Assembly (NCBI GenBank): GCA_963708165.1
Contig: OY970187.1
Coordinates: 992,001 to 1,056,000, forward strand
Direction: 5' to 3'
Length of the DNA stretch: 64,000 nucleotides
Source: Rubricoccus sp963708165
GTDB lineage: Bacteria; Bacteroidota; Rhodothermia; Rhodothermales; Rubricoccaceae
Shown: positions 8,591 through 17,421 of the stretch, piece after piece
Position numbering within the stretch: position 1 is the stretch's first letter
How the letters are laid out: each line of letters starts with the position of its first letter
The notes under the pieces: model-generated
What the model saw: the letters and a program-made list of their open reading frames with translations, nothing else
Databases searched by the model: none
Told to the model about the DNA's origin: nothing
Position numbers and translations under genes: made by a program

Positions 8591-8746
8591 AAACGGGTGC
8601 GCGTCGCAAAGAACGCGCCTCCAAAGAGATGAACGAGCGCCCTGGAGCGTGCATTCAAACCTCGTGGCAACAGCCACAAATCAAGGTGCGCAGTAGCGCG
8701 CGCCGCCGGTATAGGACGGGCTGCTTTCCCCCTGTCCGCCTTGGGC

Positions 8747-9127
8747 CTACGCCGGCGTTCGCCCGAGCGAACAGAGCACATCGACGATGCCGTCGAGGTC
8801 GCTCGACTTGTCCAGAAAGTGGGCCGCGCCCGCTTCCAGACAGGTGCGGCGGTAGACCGCGTCTCCATAGTTGGTCAGGATGACCACGTGTGTCTCGGGT
8901 AGCCTCTGGCGCAACGTGCGCAGCGCCTGGAGCCCGCTCATGCGCGGCATCTGCAAATCGAGCACCACCACGTCGGGCCTGACCTTCTGCGCCAGATCGA
9001 CCGCTGCCATGCCGTCCGCCGCCTCGCCGGCGAGTTCCATATCGTCGCTCTCGTGCACCAGATTAGCGACCAGGCCTCGGATGACGTGGGAGTCGTCGGC
9101 GACGAAAATGCGGAGCGGGACGGTCAT
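8747..9127 (-). CDS. Stand-alone response regulator receiver protein (CheY-like)
   Basis: 126 residues from the ATG at 9127, giving MTVPLRIFVADDSHVIRG; an upstream ATG would add 15 residues with no family match. Receiver signatures: acidic pair ADDS, phospho-acceptor Asp in VVLDLQMPRMSG, Thr/Ser in VVILTNYGD, Lys in FLDKSSD. No output domain. It may act by protein contact or as a phosphate sink for the two-component pair directly upstream on the same strand (9260-11625), though 132 bases and a palindromic terminator separate them. Confidence 0.9.
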   Translation of the reverse strand: MTVPLRIFVADDSHVIRGLVANLVHESDDMELAGEAADGMAAVDLAQKVRPDVVVLDLQMPRMSGLQALRTLRQRLPETHVVILTNYGDAVYRRTCLEAGAAHFLDKSSDLDGIVDVLCSLGRTPA

Positions 9128-9241
9128 GCCCCAACCTAGCCCGGTAGCGCCGCGAGGCTCGACGCGCGTCACCCTTTCCGAGCGTCAGCACGCGCCGCGG
9201 CTCGGCGTCCGCGCCCGTCCTACGCCGCGCTGTACACGAAA

Positions 9242-9259
9242 GCCTCTGGCGCCAGAGGC
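9242..9259 (-). terminator. Palindromic repeat immediately after the NarL-type regulator stop
   Basis: Perfect GCCTCTGGCGCCAGAGGC abutting the TGA at 9260-9262, followed on the minus strand by TTTCG. The stem would be 7 bp with a GCGC loop. It is a good example of the stop-codon/palindrome junction; terminator activity is inferred. Confidence 0.55.
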
Positions 9260-9892
9260 TCAGTCGACGAGGCCCTGTTCGAGCGCGTAGCGCGTGATCT
9301 CGGCGTTGTTGGCCATGCCCATTTTCTGGAGCAGGCGCGTGCGGTAGGTCGAGATGGTCTTGACGGAGAGCGAGAGCTTTTCGGCGACCGCGCTCACGGG
9401 CAGGCCCGAGGCGATGAGGCGCATCACCTGGAACTCCCGGTCGGAAAGCTGGGCGTGGGGCGCTTGGTCCGGGTCGGCGTCGAGTTGGTCCAGTAGGGCT
9501 TCGGCCATGCCGGGCGTGAGGAATCTCTTGCCTCCCGCGACGCGGCGCACGGCGCTCACCAGTTCGGCCTCGGCGCTCTCTTTGGTGAGGTAGCCAGAGG
9601 CGCCCGCCCGCACGATGCGGACCGCGTACTGATCCTCGGGGTTGGCCGAGAGCACGAGCACGCCCAGGCGCGGAAACTCAGCGCGGAGGTGCTTGACGAG
9701 GTCGAGCCCGCTCGGGCCCGGCATCCGCAGGTCCATCACCACCACATCGGGCTCGCGCTCGCGCAGCGCGGCGAGAAGCTCGTCCCCGTCTGCGGCCTCG
9801 GCCAGCACGTCGATGTCGTCGGTCTGGCGGAGAATCTCGGCGAGGCCGCGGCGCACCACGGCGTGGTCGTCGGCGATGGAAACGCGGATCAT
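9260..9892 (-). CDS. NarL/LuxR-family DNA-binding response regulator
   Basis: 210 residues from the ATG at 9892 (MIRVSIADDHAVVRRG). Receiver domain about 1-120 with DD at 8-9, Asp in VVMDLRMPGPSG, and Lys in YLTKESAEA. C-terminal LuxR helix-turn-helix with LSDREFQVMRLIASG and LSVKTISTYRTRLLQKM. The start codon overlaps the last four bases of the histidine kinase gene (ATGA), so the two are translationally coupled and almost certainly form a cognate pair. Target genes are not evident. Confidence 0.95.
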   Translation of the reverse strand: MIRVSIADDHAVVRRGLAEILRQTDDIDVLAEAADGDELLAALREREPDVVVMDLRMPGPSGLDLVKHLRAEFPRLGVLVLSANPEDQYAVRIVRAGASGYLTKESAEAELVSAVRRVAGGKRFLTPGMAEALLDQLDADPDQAPHAQLSDREFQVMRLIASGLPVSAVAEKLSLSVKTISTYRTRLLQKMGMANNAEITRYALEQGLVD

Positions 9893-11625
9893 GTGGGGAG
9901 GGGGAAGGTGACGAGAACCGTGGCGCCTTCGCCAGAGGCTCCGCTGAGGCGAAGCGTACCGCCGAGTGCGCGGGCACGCTCGCGCATGCCGAGCACGCCC
10001 AGCGAGCGCCTCTGGCGCACCGCCTCGGCGTCCAGCCCGACGCCGTCGTCCCGCACGCGCACGCAAAGGTGCTCCGGGGTGGTCTCGACGGTGATGCGAA
10101 CCGAGGTGGCCTCGGCGTGGCGGGCCACATTCGTGAGCGCCTCCTGCACGATACGGAATGCGGCCGTCGCCATCTCGTCTGGCACGCCGCTCGCGTCGCC
10201 AGAGGCGGTTACGAGCACGTCCAAGCCGGTGCGCTCGGCGGTGCGCTCGGCAAACCATTCGAGCGCGGTGACGAGCCCGAAATCGTCCAGTACGCCCGGA
10301 CGCAGATCAGCGGAGATGCGGCGCACGAGGCGGATGGTTTCGTCGATGATGCCTCTGGCGTCGGCGAGGCGGCGCACGGCTTCGTCGTCGCCTGCGAGCT
10401 GGCGGCCAAACCATCCGACGGCGAAGCGGATGGCGGTAAGCTGCTGGCCCAGCGAGTCGTGGACCTCGCGCGAGAGACGGGTACGCTCCTCCTCGCGCAC
10501 GTCTTGCAGGCGCGCCGCGAGCGCGCGGAGGTCAGCCTGCGAGGCCTCCAGCTCGGCTTGGCTCCGCTGCACGCCTTGCTCGGCGAGAGCCTCGGCGGTC
10601 ACGTCGCGCACGATGGAGAGCACCTCGTTCGGCCCGTTGGGCACGATGCGCGCTTCGCGGTAGCGAGGCTCGCCCGCGACGGTGACCTCGTAGCGGTACG
10701 TCACCGGCAGCGGCACCCCGGCGCCGATCTGCGCGACGGCGCGCGTAAACGTCTCCGCCAGAGGCACCGGGATCTCGTCCTGGAGCACGTGTCCGAGGAG
10801 GACCTCGGCGGGGAACTCGGTCGCGAAGACGGGCGGCACGTGAAAGTCCAGCACGCGGCCGTCGCGGCCGATGCGCGAGATCACGTCTGGCAGCGCGTCC
10901 AGCAGCGAGCGGTAGCGCGCCTCGCTGTCGCGCAGCGCCGCCTGCGCGCGCGCCTGCTCGGTGACGTCGCGCGACGTGACGACGGCGTACGGGTCGCCGC
11001 TGGCGCCGGTGAGCGCCACGCCTTCGGCGCGCAGACGCCGGATCTCGCCCCCGGCCCTTCGCACGCGGTACGACACCGCCCGCACGGTGCCGGGCGTGCT
11101 GATGGCTTCGAGAAACACGTCCATCACCTCGTGCACGTCGTCCTCGTGCAATAGCGCGAAGGCGCTCGTGCCGCGCAACGCCTCTGGCGAGAAGCCGAGC
11201 TGGTCTTCGACCGACGGGCTGACGTAGACGTAGCGGCCGTGGACATCGAGCACGGTCACGATGTCGCGCGCGTGCTCCACAATGGTGCGGAAGCGCTCGG
11301 CGTCGGCGCGCCAGAGGCCTCTGGCGCGGGTGCGGACGACGGCGCGTTGGGTCTGGTCGGGTGTGGCGTCGGCCGGGAGGACTTCGCAGGCGCCCGCGGC
11401 CAGAAGGGCCGCCTCGTCCCCGCCCAGCACGACGAGCCGCGGCGTGCGGGCCGCGCCTTTGAGCCACACCGTCAGATTCTCCGCACGTGCCGCCTCCACC
11501 ACGCCGATGCGCCGGGGCGCTTCGGTGAGCGCAGCGGCGAACGCCTCCCACGTGTCCAGTCGCTCGCCCTCGCACGGGACGTCCCCGAGCAAGAGCGGCG
11601 GAAGGGTCGGGGGCGGCTGGCTCAC
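9889..11625 (-). CDS. PAS-domain sensor histidine kinase (NarL-partner type)
   Basis: 578 residues, no transmembrane segment, so a cytoplasmic sensor. A poorly defined N-terminal region of about 110 residues is followed by two PAS domains (about 112-225, with YVYVSPSVEDQLGFSPE, and about 240-350). Then a HisKA_3 dimerisation domain carries the phospho-acceptor His in LSREVHDSLGQQL, and a HATPase_c domain has VRDDGVGLD and GVLGMRERARALGG. It feeds the overlapping NarL-type regulator. Several repeat units lie in the coding sequence; one full palindrome at 11309-11326 encodes TRARGLWRAD in the linker before the first PAS domain. Confidence 0.93.
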   Translation of the reverse strand: MSQPPPTLPPLLLGDVPCEGERLDTWEAFAAALTEAPRRIGVVEAARAENLTVWLKGAARTPRLVVLGGDEAALLAAGACEVLPADATPDQTQRAVVRTRARGLWRADAERFRTIVEHARDIVTVLDVHGRYVYVSPSVEDQLGFSPEALRGTSAFALLHEDDVHEVMDVFLEAISTPGTVRAVSYRVRRAGGEIRRLRAEGVALTGASGDPYAVVTSRDVTEQARAQAALRDSEARYRSLLDALPDVISRIGRDGRVLDFHVPPVFATEFPAEVLLGHVLQDEIPVPLAETFTRAVAQIGAGVPLPVTYRYEVTVAGEPRYREARIVPNGPNEVLSIVRDVTAEALAEQGVQRSQAELEASQADLRALAARLQDVREEERTRLSREVHDSLGQQLTAIRFAVGWFGRQLAGDDEAVRRLADARGIIDETIRLVRRISADLRPGVLDDFGLVTALEWFAERTAERTGLDVLVTASGDASGVPDEMATAAFRIVQEALTNVARHAEATSVRITVETTPEHLCVRVRDDGVGLDAEAVRQRRSLGVLGMRERARALGGTLRLSGASGEGATVLVTFPLPT

Positions 11626-11634
11626 GCCCCCAAT

Positions 11635-12909
11635 CTACACGCCTCTGGCGCGGCGCACGACGGCTTCGAGCGCGCCAGAGGCCGCGTCGACATCGGTCTC
11701 GATGGTGCCTCGGCCGAGCGAAAAGCGGACCGTAGCGGCGGCCGTCTCGCGCGGCACGCCCATCGCGAGAAGGACGTGGCTGGGCGTGAGCGCGCCGCTG
11801 GTGCAGGCGCTCCCGGCCGAGGCGTGGACGCCCGCGAGGTCGAGCCCGAGCAGGATCATCTCGCCGTCGAGCGGACCGCCCGGGCCGGGCGGGAACGAGA
11901 CGCTGAGGATGTGCGGGGCGGTCTGGGTTCCGAGTTCCGGTTCCGAGTTGGAGGCGCTCGGTGGCGCATTCCCCTCTTCCCTCTTCCCCCTTCCCTCTTC
12001 CCCCACAGTATTAAACACGGCCTCGGGCAGCGCGGCGCGGATCTGGCCCGCGAGCCTCTGGCGCAAACGCGAGAGGCGGGCGGCGGTGGCTTCGCGCTCC
12101 TGCTCGGCGAGCGTGAGCGCCGTGGCGAAGCCGACGATGGCAGCCACGTTCTCGGTTCCGCCGCGTCGCCCGCGCTCTTGCGCGCCGCCGTGCACGAAGG
12201 GCGCGAAGTCTGTCCCCGCGCGCACGAACAGCGCGCCGATGCCTTTGGGACCGTTCACCTTGTGGCCAGAGAGCGAGAGCAGATCCACGCCCAGCGCGTC
12301 GACCGCCAGAGGCAGCAGGCCGGGCGCCTGCACGGCGTCGGTGTGCGCGAGCGCGCCCGCTCGGTGCGCGTCGGCCGCGATCTGCGCGATGGGTGCCACC
12401 GCGCCGACTTCGTTGTTGACGAGCATCGCCGAGACCAGTCCGGTGCGCTCGGTTGTGGCCGCGGCGATGGCCGCGGGGTCGGGCGCGCCGCTCGCCAGAG
12501 GCGCCACGATCTCGACCGGGTGGCCTTCGTCGCGCCACGCCTCGGCGGTGCGCAGGATGGCGTCGTGCTCCGCCGCGCTCGTGACCAAGCCGGTGCGCAA
12601 GCCGGTGCGGGCCTCTGGCGCCAGAGGCCGACTGGGTGAGACGCCATGTGCCTTCGCCAGAGGCGCGAGGGCACCGCGGATAGCTGCGTTGTCGGCCTCG
12701 GTCCCGCCGGACGTGAAGAGCACCTCGGCAGGCTCGCAGTCCAACACGGCCGCGACGGCCTTGCGCGCGTTTTCGACGGCCACGCGCGCGCGGCGCCCCG
12801 GCCCGTGCTGCGAGGACGCGTTGCCGTACTCCTCGCGCAGCCACGGCAGCATCGCCTCTAGCGCCTCGGGGCGGAGTGGCGTGGTGGCGGCATGGTCGAG
12901 GTACGGCAT
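11635..12909 (-). CDS. Cysteine desulfurase (NifS/IscS class V aminotransferase)
   Basis: 424 residues from the ATG at 12909 (MPYLDHAATTPLRPEALE). PLP enzyme supplying sulfur for Fe-S clusters and thiolated tRNA. PLP Lys in LSLSGHKVNGPKG, catalytic Cys in SAGSACTSG, SGGTEADNA near the cofactor phosphate. An unusual insertion of about 25 residues (EEGRGKREEGNAPPSASNSE) comes from a purine-rich simple sequence at 11968-12006. A full palindrome at 12611-12628 adds RPLAPEART. No IscU or SufE neighbour in the window, so the sulfur acceptor is unknown. Confidence 0.93.
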   Translation of the reverse strand: MPYLDHAATTPLRPEALEAMLPWLREEYGNASSQHGPGRRARVAVENARKAVAAVLDCEPAEVLFTSGGTEADNAAIRGALAPLAKAHGVSPSRPLAPEARTGLRTGLVTSAAEHDAILRTAEAWRDEGHPVEIVAPLASGAPDPAAIAAATTERTGLVSAMLVNNEVGAVAPIAQIAADAHRAGALAHTDAVQAPGLLPLAVDALGVDLLSLSGHKVNGPKGIGALFVRAGTDFAPFVHGGAQERGRRGGTENVAAIVGFATALTLAEQEREATAARLSRLRQRLAGQIRAALPEAVFNTVGEEGRGKREEGNAPPSASNSEPELGTQTAPHILSVSFPPGPGGPLDGEMILLGLDLAGVHASAGSACTSGALTPSHVLLAMGVPRETAAATVRFSLGRGTIETDVDAASGALEAVVRRARGV

Positions 12910-13032
12910 CGGAGCGGCTGGAGGCGGGGCCGCAAGATCGCGCCCGCCAGAGGCGCAGGTCGCCGGGGCCGCTGGCGCTCGGACTGGCACAGCCGTGCTC
13001 GTGAGGCCGTGCTCGCCTCTGGCGCCAGAGGC

Positions 13033-13918
13033 TTAGTTCTCGTCGCCGTTGTTCACCATGACGCTCAGCACGTACTCGCTGTCGTCGATGCGAGAGACCT
13101 GGAACAGCGCCGCGAGCCGCACGCCGTCCCTCACCCTCGTCCAGCCCGACGCCCCGAGTGCCTCCGATGCAGTCTCGCCAAACGGGGTCCACCCTCCGGC
13201 CTTCAGTAGAGCGCCGTAATGCGCCACGATAGCCGAGACCGGCAGGTCTGAGGTGAGGGTCGCCTTTTCAGTCTGGTGGTCGTTGCTGCCGCCTCCACCT
13301 CTGGGGCTTTGCACGGCGCCCGTGGGCGGCTCCAGCAGTGGCAGGCTAGACGAGAGATCATCCATCTGCGCTCTAAAGGCGTTATCGCGTTCGGGCACGG
13401 CCTCGCGCGCGCCGCGCTCTATCGGAAAGGGCTCGCGCGCGCTCAGGCTCACGAATGCCCCGCCGCGAGAGCGTGAGGAGAACCGTACGGACACGACAGC
13501 CCCGCTCTCGTTTTCCGGATACAGCATGGAGAATAGCCGAGGCTCCAAGACTCCTTGTAAACCCACTCGTCTTCTTCTCCTCGAACGCCTCCCAACTGCG
13601 ATAGCCAGGGAACGCACGAGCGGCGAACGCCCTCGCGGCAGCCTCTGGCGCCGCATCTACTCTCGCGTACACAGTGCTTCCCATAGCAAACGCCATAGCA
13701 AAGAAGTCGTCAGCCTCTGGCGGGGCGCGGCGGATGGTGCCGAGGACCTGCGCTCCCTCTGGAAGAAATGCACGCAGGGAATCGGGCATGACTCCAGCCG
13801 CAACGTCGTCGGCACTCCCGATCCGGAGCGTCGCCTCCGCGAGTTCCCTGTCGAGGGTGATGGGTTGCGCCTGGGCAGCAGAGACCAGGAGCACGACGAG
13901 CAGAATGGAAAAGCGCAC
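13033..13918 (-). pseudogene. Secreted hypothetical protein interrupted by a frameshift
   Basis: The first part starts at ATG 13918 with a signal peptide (MRFSILLVVLLVSAAQAQ) and is protein-like to about 13560 (residues such as FPGYRSWEAFEEKK). The remainder (FSMLYPENESGAVVSVRF to MVNNGDEN) is in another frame from about 13540 to the TAA at 13033. Total length is 886, one more than a multiple of three, so one extra base or two missing bases near 13535-13575 would explain it. It may be a real inactivation or a sequencing error; no typical slippery site is obvious. The TAA abuts a palindrome at 13015-13032. Family not recognised. Confidence 0.6.
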
Positions 13919-14087
13919 AGGACCAGCAGGTAGATTGCTCCACGTTAGCCCCCGCCGGTTTGGCTGTCAAGCGGGGATTCGCCAGAGGCCTCTGGCGACG
14001 CGCGGTCGCTGCTCACCTCCTCACGCTCTGCCGCCGTCACCGCCAGAGGCTGTTCGTTAACATGGGGCCGCCGCTTCCCCACCCCCG

Positions 14088-15350
14088 ATGGTCCCCGCCG
14101 ACGACCTCATCCGCTGCTCCTTTTGCGGGCGTACCGCCCACGAGGTCTCCTCGATGGTGGCCGGGCCGGACGTGTACATCTGCGACCGCTGCATCTACGA
14201 CGCCAACGGCATCGTGCGCGGTGACATGCAGCCGTACCCAACGCCCGCCCGTCGCAACCTGGGATCGCGAAGCAACCGCCTCACCCCGCGCGAGATCAAC
14301 GCGGCGCTGGACGACCACGTGATCGGGCAGAGCCGAGCCAAGCGCGCGCTCTCGGTCGCGGTCTACAACCACTACAAACGCATCGAGGCCGAGGACCACC
14401 TCCACGCCTACGACGACGTGGAGATCGAGAAGAGCAACATTCTGCTCGTGGGCCCCAGCGGGACGGGCAAGACGCTCATGGCGCGCACGCTCGCAAAAGT
14501 GCTGGACGTGCCGTTCTCCATCGCGGACGCCACGGCGCTGACCGAGGCGGGCTATGTGGGCGAGGACGTGGAGAGCATCCTGAGTCACCTGCTCCAGGCC
14601 GCCGACTTCGACATCGAGCGCGCCGAGCGCGGCATCATCTACGTCGACGAGATCGACAAGCTGGCCCGCAAGGGCGACAACGCGAGCATCACGCGAGACG
14701 TGAGCGGCGAGGGCGTGCAACAGGCGCTGCTCAAGATGCTGGAGGGCACCGTGGCTGGCGTGCCGCCCAAGGGCGGGCGCAAGCACCCGGAGCAAAACCT
14801 GATCTCGTTCGACACGCGCCATGTGCTGTTCATCTGCGGCGGCGCCTTCGACGGCCTGGCGCCACTGATCGCACGGCGGCGCTCGTCGTCCGCCATCGGC
14901 TTCAACGTTGGGGTCGCCAACCTGCGCGTCGAGGCCGACGACCCGCACCTGTTCCGCCACGCGCGGCCCGAGGACCTGATGCGCTATGGGCTGATCCCGG
15001 AGCTTATCGGCCGTTTGCCGGTCATGGCGCCGCTGGACGGCCTGACCGCGAAAGACCTGCGCCGCATTCTGACAGATCCCAAGAACGCGCTCACCAAGCA
15101 GTACGAAAAGCTCTTCGCCATGGACGGCGTGGAGCTCGTCTTCGACGATGATGCGCTGGACGCCGTCGTGGAGAAAGCCCTCGCGCTCAAGACCGGCGCC
15201 AGAGGCCTGCGCGCGGTGCTCGAAGAGGCCATGCTGGGCCTCATGTTCGACGCGCCAGAGGCCGCGCCCTCCACCGTCGTCCGTGTCACGCGAGGCGTCG
15301 TCGCGCACGGGCAGGCGCCGGTTCTGGAGGAGCGCCGCGCCGCGAGCTAG
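14088..15350 (+). CDS. clpX: ATP-dependent Clp protease ATP-binding subunit ClpX
   Basis: 420 residues. AAA+ unfoldase that feeds substrates to ClpP. N-terminal zinc-binding domain with CSFCG and CDRCIYDAN (four Cys). Walker A GPSGTGKT, Walker B IIYVDEIDKLA, sensor-2 region LIPELIGRLPV. The pore loop in the expected place reads TEAGYVGEDVES. It stands alone here, with no clpP or tig beside it. The TAG at 15348-15350 shares its G with a GCCTCTGGC unit. Confidence 0.97.
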   Translation: MVPADDLIRCSFCGRTAHEVSSMVAGPDVYICDRCIYDANGIVRGDMQPYPTPARRNLGSRSNRLTPREINAALDDHVIGQSRAKRALSVAVYNHYKRIEAEDHLHAYDDVEIEKSNILLVGPSGTGKTLMARTLAKVLDVPFSIADATALTEAGYVGEDVESILSHLLQAADFDIERAERGIIYVDEIDKLARKGDNASITRDVSGEGVQQALLKMLEGTVAGVPPKGGRKHPEQNLISFDTRHVLFICGGAFDGLAPLIARRRSSSAIGFNVGVANLRVEADDPHLFRHARPEDLMRYGLIPELIGRLPVMAPLDGLTAKDLRRILTDPKNALTKQYEKLFAMDGVELVFDDDALDAVVEKALALKTGARGLRAVLEEAMLGLMFDAPEAAPSTVVRVTRGVVAHGQAPVLEERRAAS

Positions 15351-15363
15351 CCTCTGGCGACGG

Positions 15364-16440
15364 CTAGAGCCTCGCGAGAACAGAGGCGAGATCGGCAGGG
15401 ACAGCCACGGAATCAGAGCGGACCACGCCCCACCGCCAGCCGCGCGCGAGCGCCTCTGGCGCCAGAGGCCGTGGCTCCGGGAGTTGCCCCAGCGCCCACG
15501 CGAGCCAGCCCAGGACGGCCTCTGGCGACACGCCTGCGTCGCGGATCTCGCGCATGGACACGGCGCCGTCGCGCTTGGAGAGCTTCTCGCCAGAGGCGTT
15601 GACGAGCAGCGGGACGTGCGCGTAGGCGGGGACGGTGCCGCCGAGCGCGCGTGTGAGCAAGATCTGCCTCGGTGTGGAGTCCAGAAGGTCCATGCCGCGC
15701 ACGACCTCGTTCACACCCATCGCCACGTCGTCCACGACGACGGCGAGCTGGTAGGCGAACACGCCGTCGCGGCGCTTGAGCACCACGTCGCCTACGGCCT
15801 CGGCCACGTCCTCGGTCACGCGGCCGACCACGCGGTCCTCGAACGCGACCGGCTCGGCGTCCACGCGAAAGCGGAGCGCGCAGTCGGGACGCGGGCCGAG
15901 GGCCTGTAGCCAGCCGGGCGCGAGACTCTCCGGGCGCCAGCGGCGTGGATATGGCGGGAGACCCGCTGCCGAGCCTCTGGCGCCAGAGGCCCCACTCGGT
16001 ACAGCACCGTGCGGTGCGCTCGCGAGCGCCTGCAGGTCGCGGCGTGAGCGGCGGCACGGAAAGAGCAGGCCTCTGGCGGCGAGCGTCGCGAGCGCCGCGT
16101 CGTACAGCGCACCGCGCTCGGACTGGCGGTACGGCGCATGAGGACCGCGGTCGGCGCCAGAGGCGGGATCTGGACCCTCGTCCCAGTCCAGGCCCAGCCA
16201 CTGCGCGTCTTCCATCTGGCGCTGGGCGCTGCCGGGCACAGTGCGCGGGCCGTCCAGATCCTCCACGCGCCATACGAACCGCCCACCGCGGGCGCGCACG
16301 CTCGCCCACGACGCCACGAGCGCGAGCGCGCTGCCGAGGTGCAGGTCGCCTGTCGGGCTGGGCGCGAAGCGTCCCACCACGCGCGCTGACGCCTCTGGCG
16401 CTGACGCCTCTGGCGCCAGAGGCAGACCGGTCGCGCTCAC
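15364..16440 (-). CDS. gluQ: Glutamyl-Q tRNA(Asp) synthetase
   Basis: 358 residues from a GTG start at 16440 that overlaps the upstream hydrolase stop (GTGA). Catalytic core of a class I GluRS without an anticodon-binding domain. VVGRFAPSPTGDLHLGS holds the HIGH-like motif; KLSKRDGAV is the KMSKS-like motif. It attaches Glu to queuosine at the wobble position of tRNA-Asp. The zinc site seems degenerate (PCRRSRRDL). The N-terminus before the core is PLAPEASAPEASA, made of repeat units. Repeat copies elsewhere in the gene supply linkers such as SGASGARGSAAG, making it longer than E. coli GluQ (about 300). Confidence 0.9.
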   Translation of the reverse strand: MSATGLPLAPEASAPEASARVVGRFAPSPTGDLHLGSALALVASWASVRARGGRFVWRVEDLDGPRTVPGSAQRQMEDAQWLGLDWDEGPDPASGADRGPHAPYRQSERGALYDAALATLAARGLLFPCRRSRRDLQALASAPHGAVPSGASGARGSAAGLPPYPRRWRPESLAPGWLQALGPRPDCALRFRVDAEPVAFEDRVVGRVTEDVAEAVGDVVLKRRDGVFAYQLAVVVDDVAMGVNEVVRGMDLLDSTPRQILLTRALGGTVPAYAHVPLLVNASGEKLSKRDGAVSMREIRDAGVSPEAVLGWLAWALGQLPEPRPLAPEALARGWRWGVVRSDSVAVPADLASVLARL

Positions 16441-17129
16441 GCCAGGCCCGCGAGCACGCGCGCGTTGAGGCGGTGCTCGCCCGAAAACGTGACGCTCCGG
16501 TGCGGGATGCCCGCCTCGCGCAGCGCCTTCTCCTGCGCGATCACGCGGCCGGGCGTCGCGATGGCGTCGCGGTCCCCGGCGACGATGTGCAGGTCGGCTT
16601 CGGCCATCCACGCGCGCTCCGCCACGAGGTCTAGATCGGTAGGTATGCGGCCACCCCAGAGGATGAGGCGGTGTACCCGGTGCGGGCGCTCGGCTGCCAG
16701 TGCGCTGCGCTCCAGCCACCGGGTGATGGTCGCCGTGCCCTGGCTGAACCCGAAGCCGACGAGCCGGACCGCGCCGAGGTCTGCGTCTGCGCGGCCACAG
16801 GCCTCGGCCATGACCGCGTCGAGGTAGCGGAGCTGGTCGGAGATCTCGTCCTCGCGGTTCTCGCGCGTCATCCAGCTCGCGCCCACGCGCTGGTAGCGGT
16901 CGTCGAGGTAGAACTTGCTCAGCGCTTCGGGCACCACGATCAGCCGCTCGGCGCTCGCCAGAGGCTCGAAGTGGCGCGCCCACCGCGCCGCGCTCTGCCC
17001 GTAGCCGTGGCAGGCCAGCCACACCTCGCGCACGCCGCCCTTTCCCTTTGCGCCAGAGGCCTCTGGCGGCACTCCGCCGAGCGTGACGTAGCGGGATGTG
17101 CGGGCCGTCTCGATGGAGTGGGTGGTCAA
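16437..17129 (-). CDS. Alpha/beta hydrolase (phospholipase/carboxylesterase family)
   Basis: 230 residues if translated from the TTG at 17129, the last plausible start before the conserved sequence; an ATG at 17213 would add 28 unconvincing residues. Nucleophile Ser in VGFGFSQGTAT, oxyanion region LACHGYGQSA, acid in VAGDRDAIATP, and His in SGEHRLNA near the C-terminus. Resembles serine esterases of the phospholipase/carboxylesterase group. Coupled by a 4-base overlap to gluQ downstream. A palindrome at 17051-17068 lies near the N-terminus and encodes PPEASGAKG. Start uncertain, function general. Confidence 0.78.
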   Translation of the reverse strand: MTTHSIETARTSRYVTLGGVPPEASGAKGKGGVREVWLACHGYGQSAARWARHFEPLASAERLIVVPEALSKFYLDDRYQRVGASWMTRENREDEISDQLRYLDAVMAEACGRADADLGAVRLVGFGFSQGTATITRWLERSALAAERPHRVHRLILWGGRIPTDLDLVAERAWMAEADLHIVAGDRDAIATPGRVIAQEKALREAGIPHRSVTFSGEHRLNARVLAGLA

Positions 17130-17253
17130 CGCGTCGCGGGCGAGTGAGCGCTGTGAACCCGTCGGCCCGTTCGGAGTTTTCCCGGCCGGCCGCACACAAC
17201 GCGGCCTCCGCACAAACGCGGCCTCTGGCGCAGCGTAGTGCCAGAGGCCGAAA

Positions 17254-17421
17254 ATGCTTTCGATGGCTCACAAAAAGCTCAACCTGCCCACCAAGACCTG
17301 CCGCGTGTGCGGCCGTCCGTTCGCGTGGCGCAAAAAGTGGGCGCGCGATTGGGAGCAGGTGCTCTACTGCTCAGAGCGATGCAGGCGCGAGGCCGCGAGA
17401 GTCCGCAAGACGCCGCGCTGA
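17254..17421 (+). CDS. DUF2256 small zinc-finger-like protein
   Basis: 55 residues from ATG 17254 (a second ATG at 17263 would give 52). Sequence includes LNLPTKTCRVCGRPFAWRKK, then KWARDWEQVLYCSERC, with Cys pairs CRVC and C...C, the hallmark of DUF2256. Members of this family are often found next to cryptochrome/photolyase genes, and a DASH cryptochrome lies 740 bases downstream on the same strand. The 3' end overlaps the convergent lipoprotein gene by 58 bases. TGA runs straight into the palindrome at 17422-17439. Confidence 0.88.
   Translation: MLSMAHKKLNLPTKTCRVCGRPFAWRKKWARDWEQVLYCSERCRREAARVRKTPR

Noticed and set aside
11308..11326. Programmed frameshift in the histidine kinase at a palindrome
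   Set aside because: The frame is continuous through TRARGLWRAD into PAS; nothing needs a shift.
15364..17271. A single 635-residue protein joining hydrolase region and GluQ
   Set aside because: The hydrolase is in another frame with a clean 4-base GTGA overlap; the upstream part of this frame is not protein-like.
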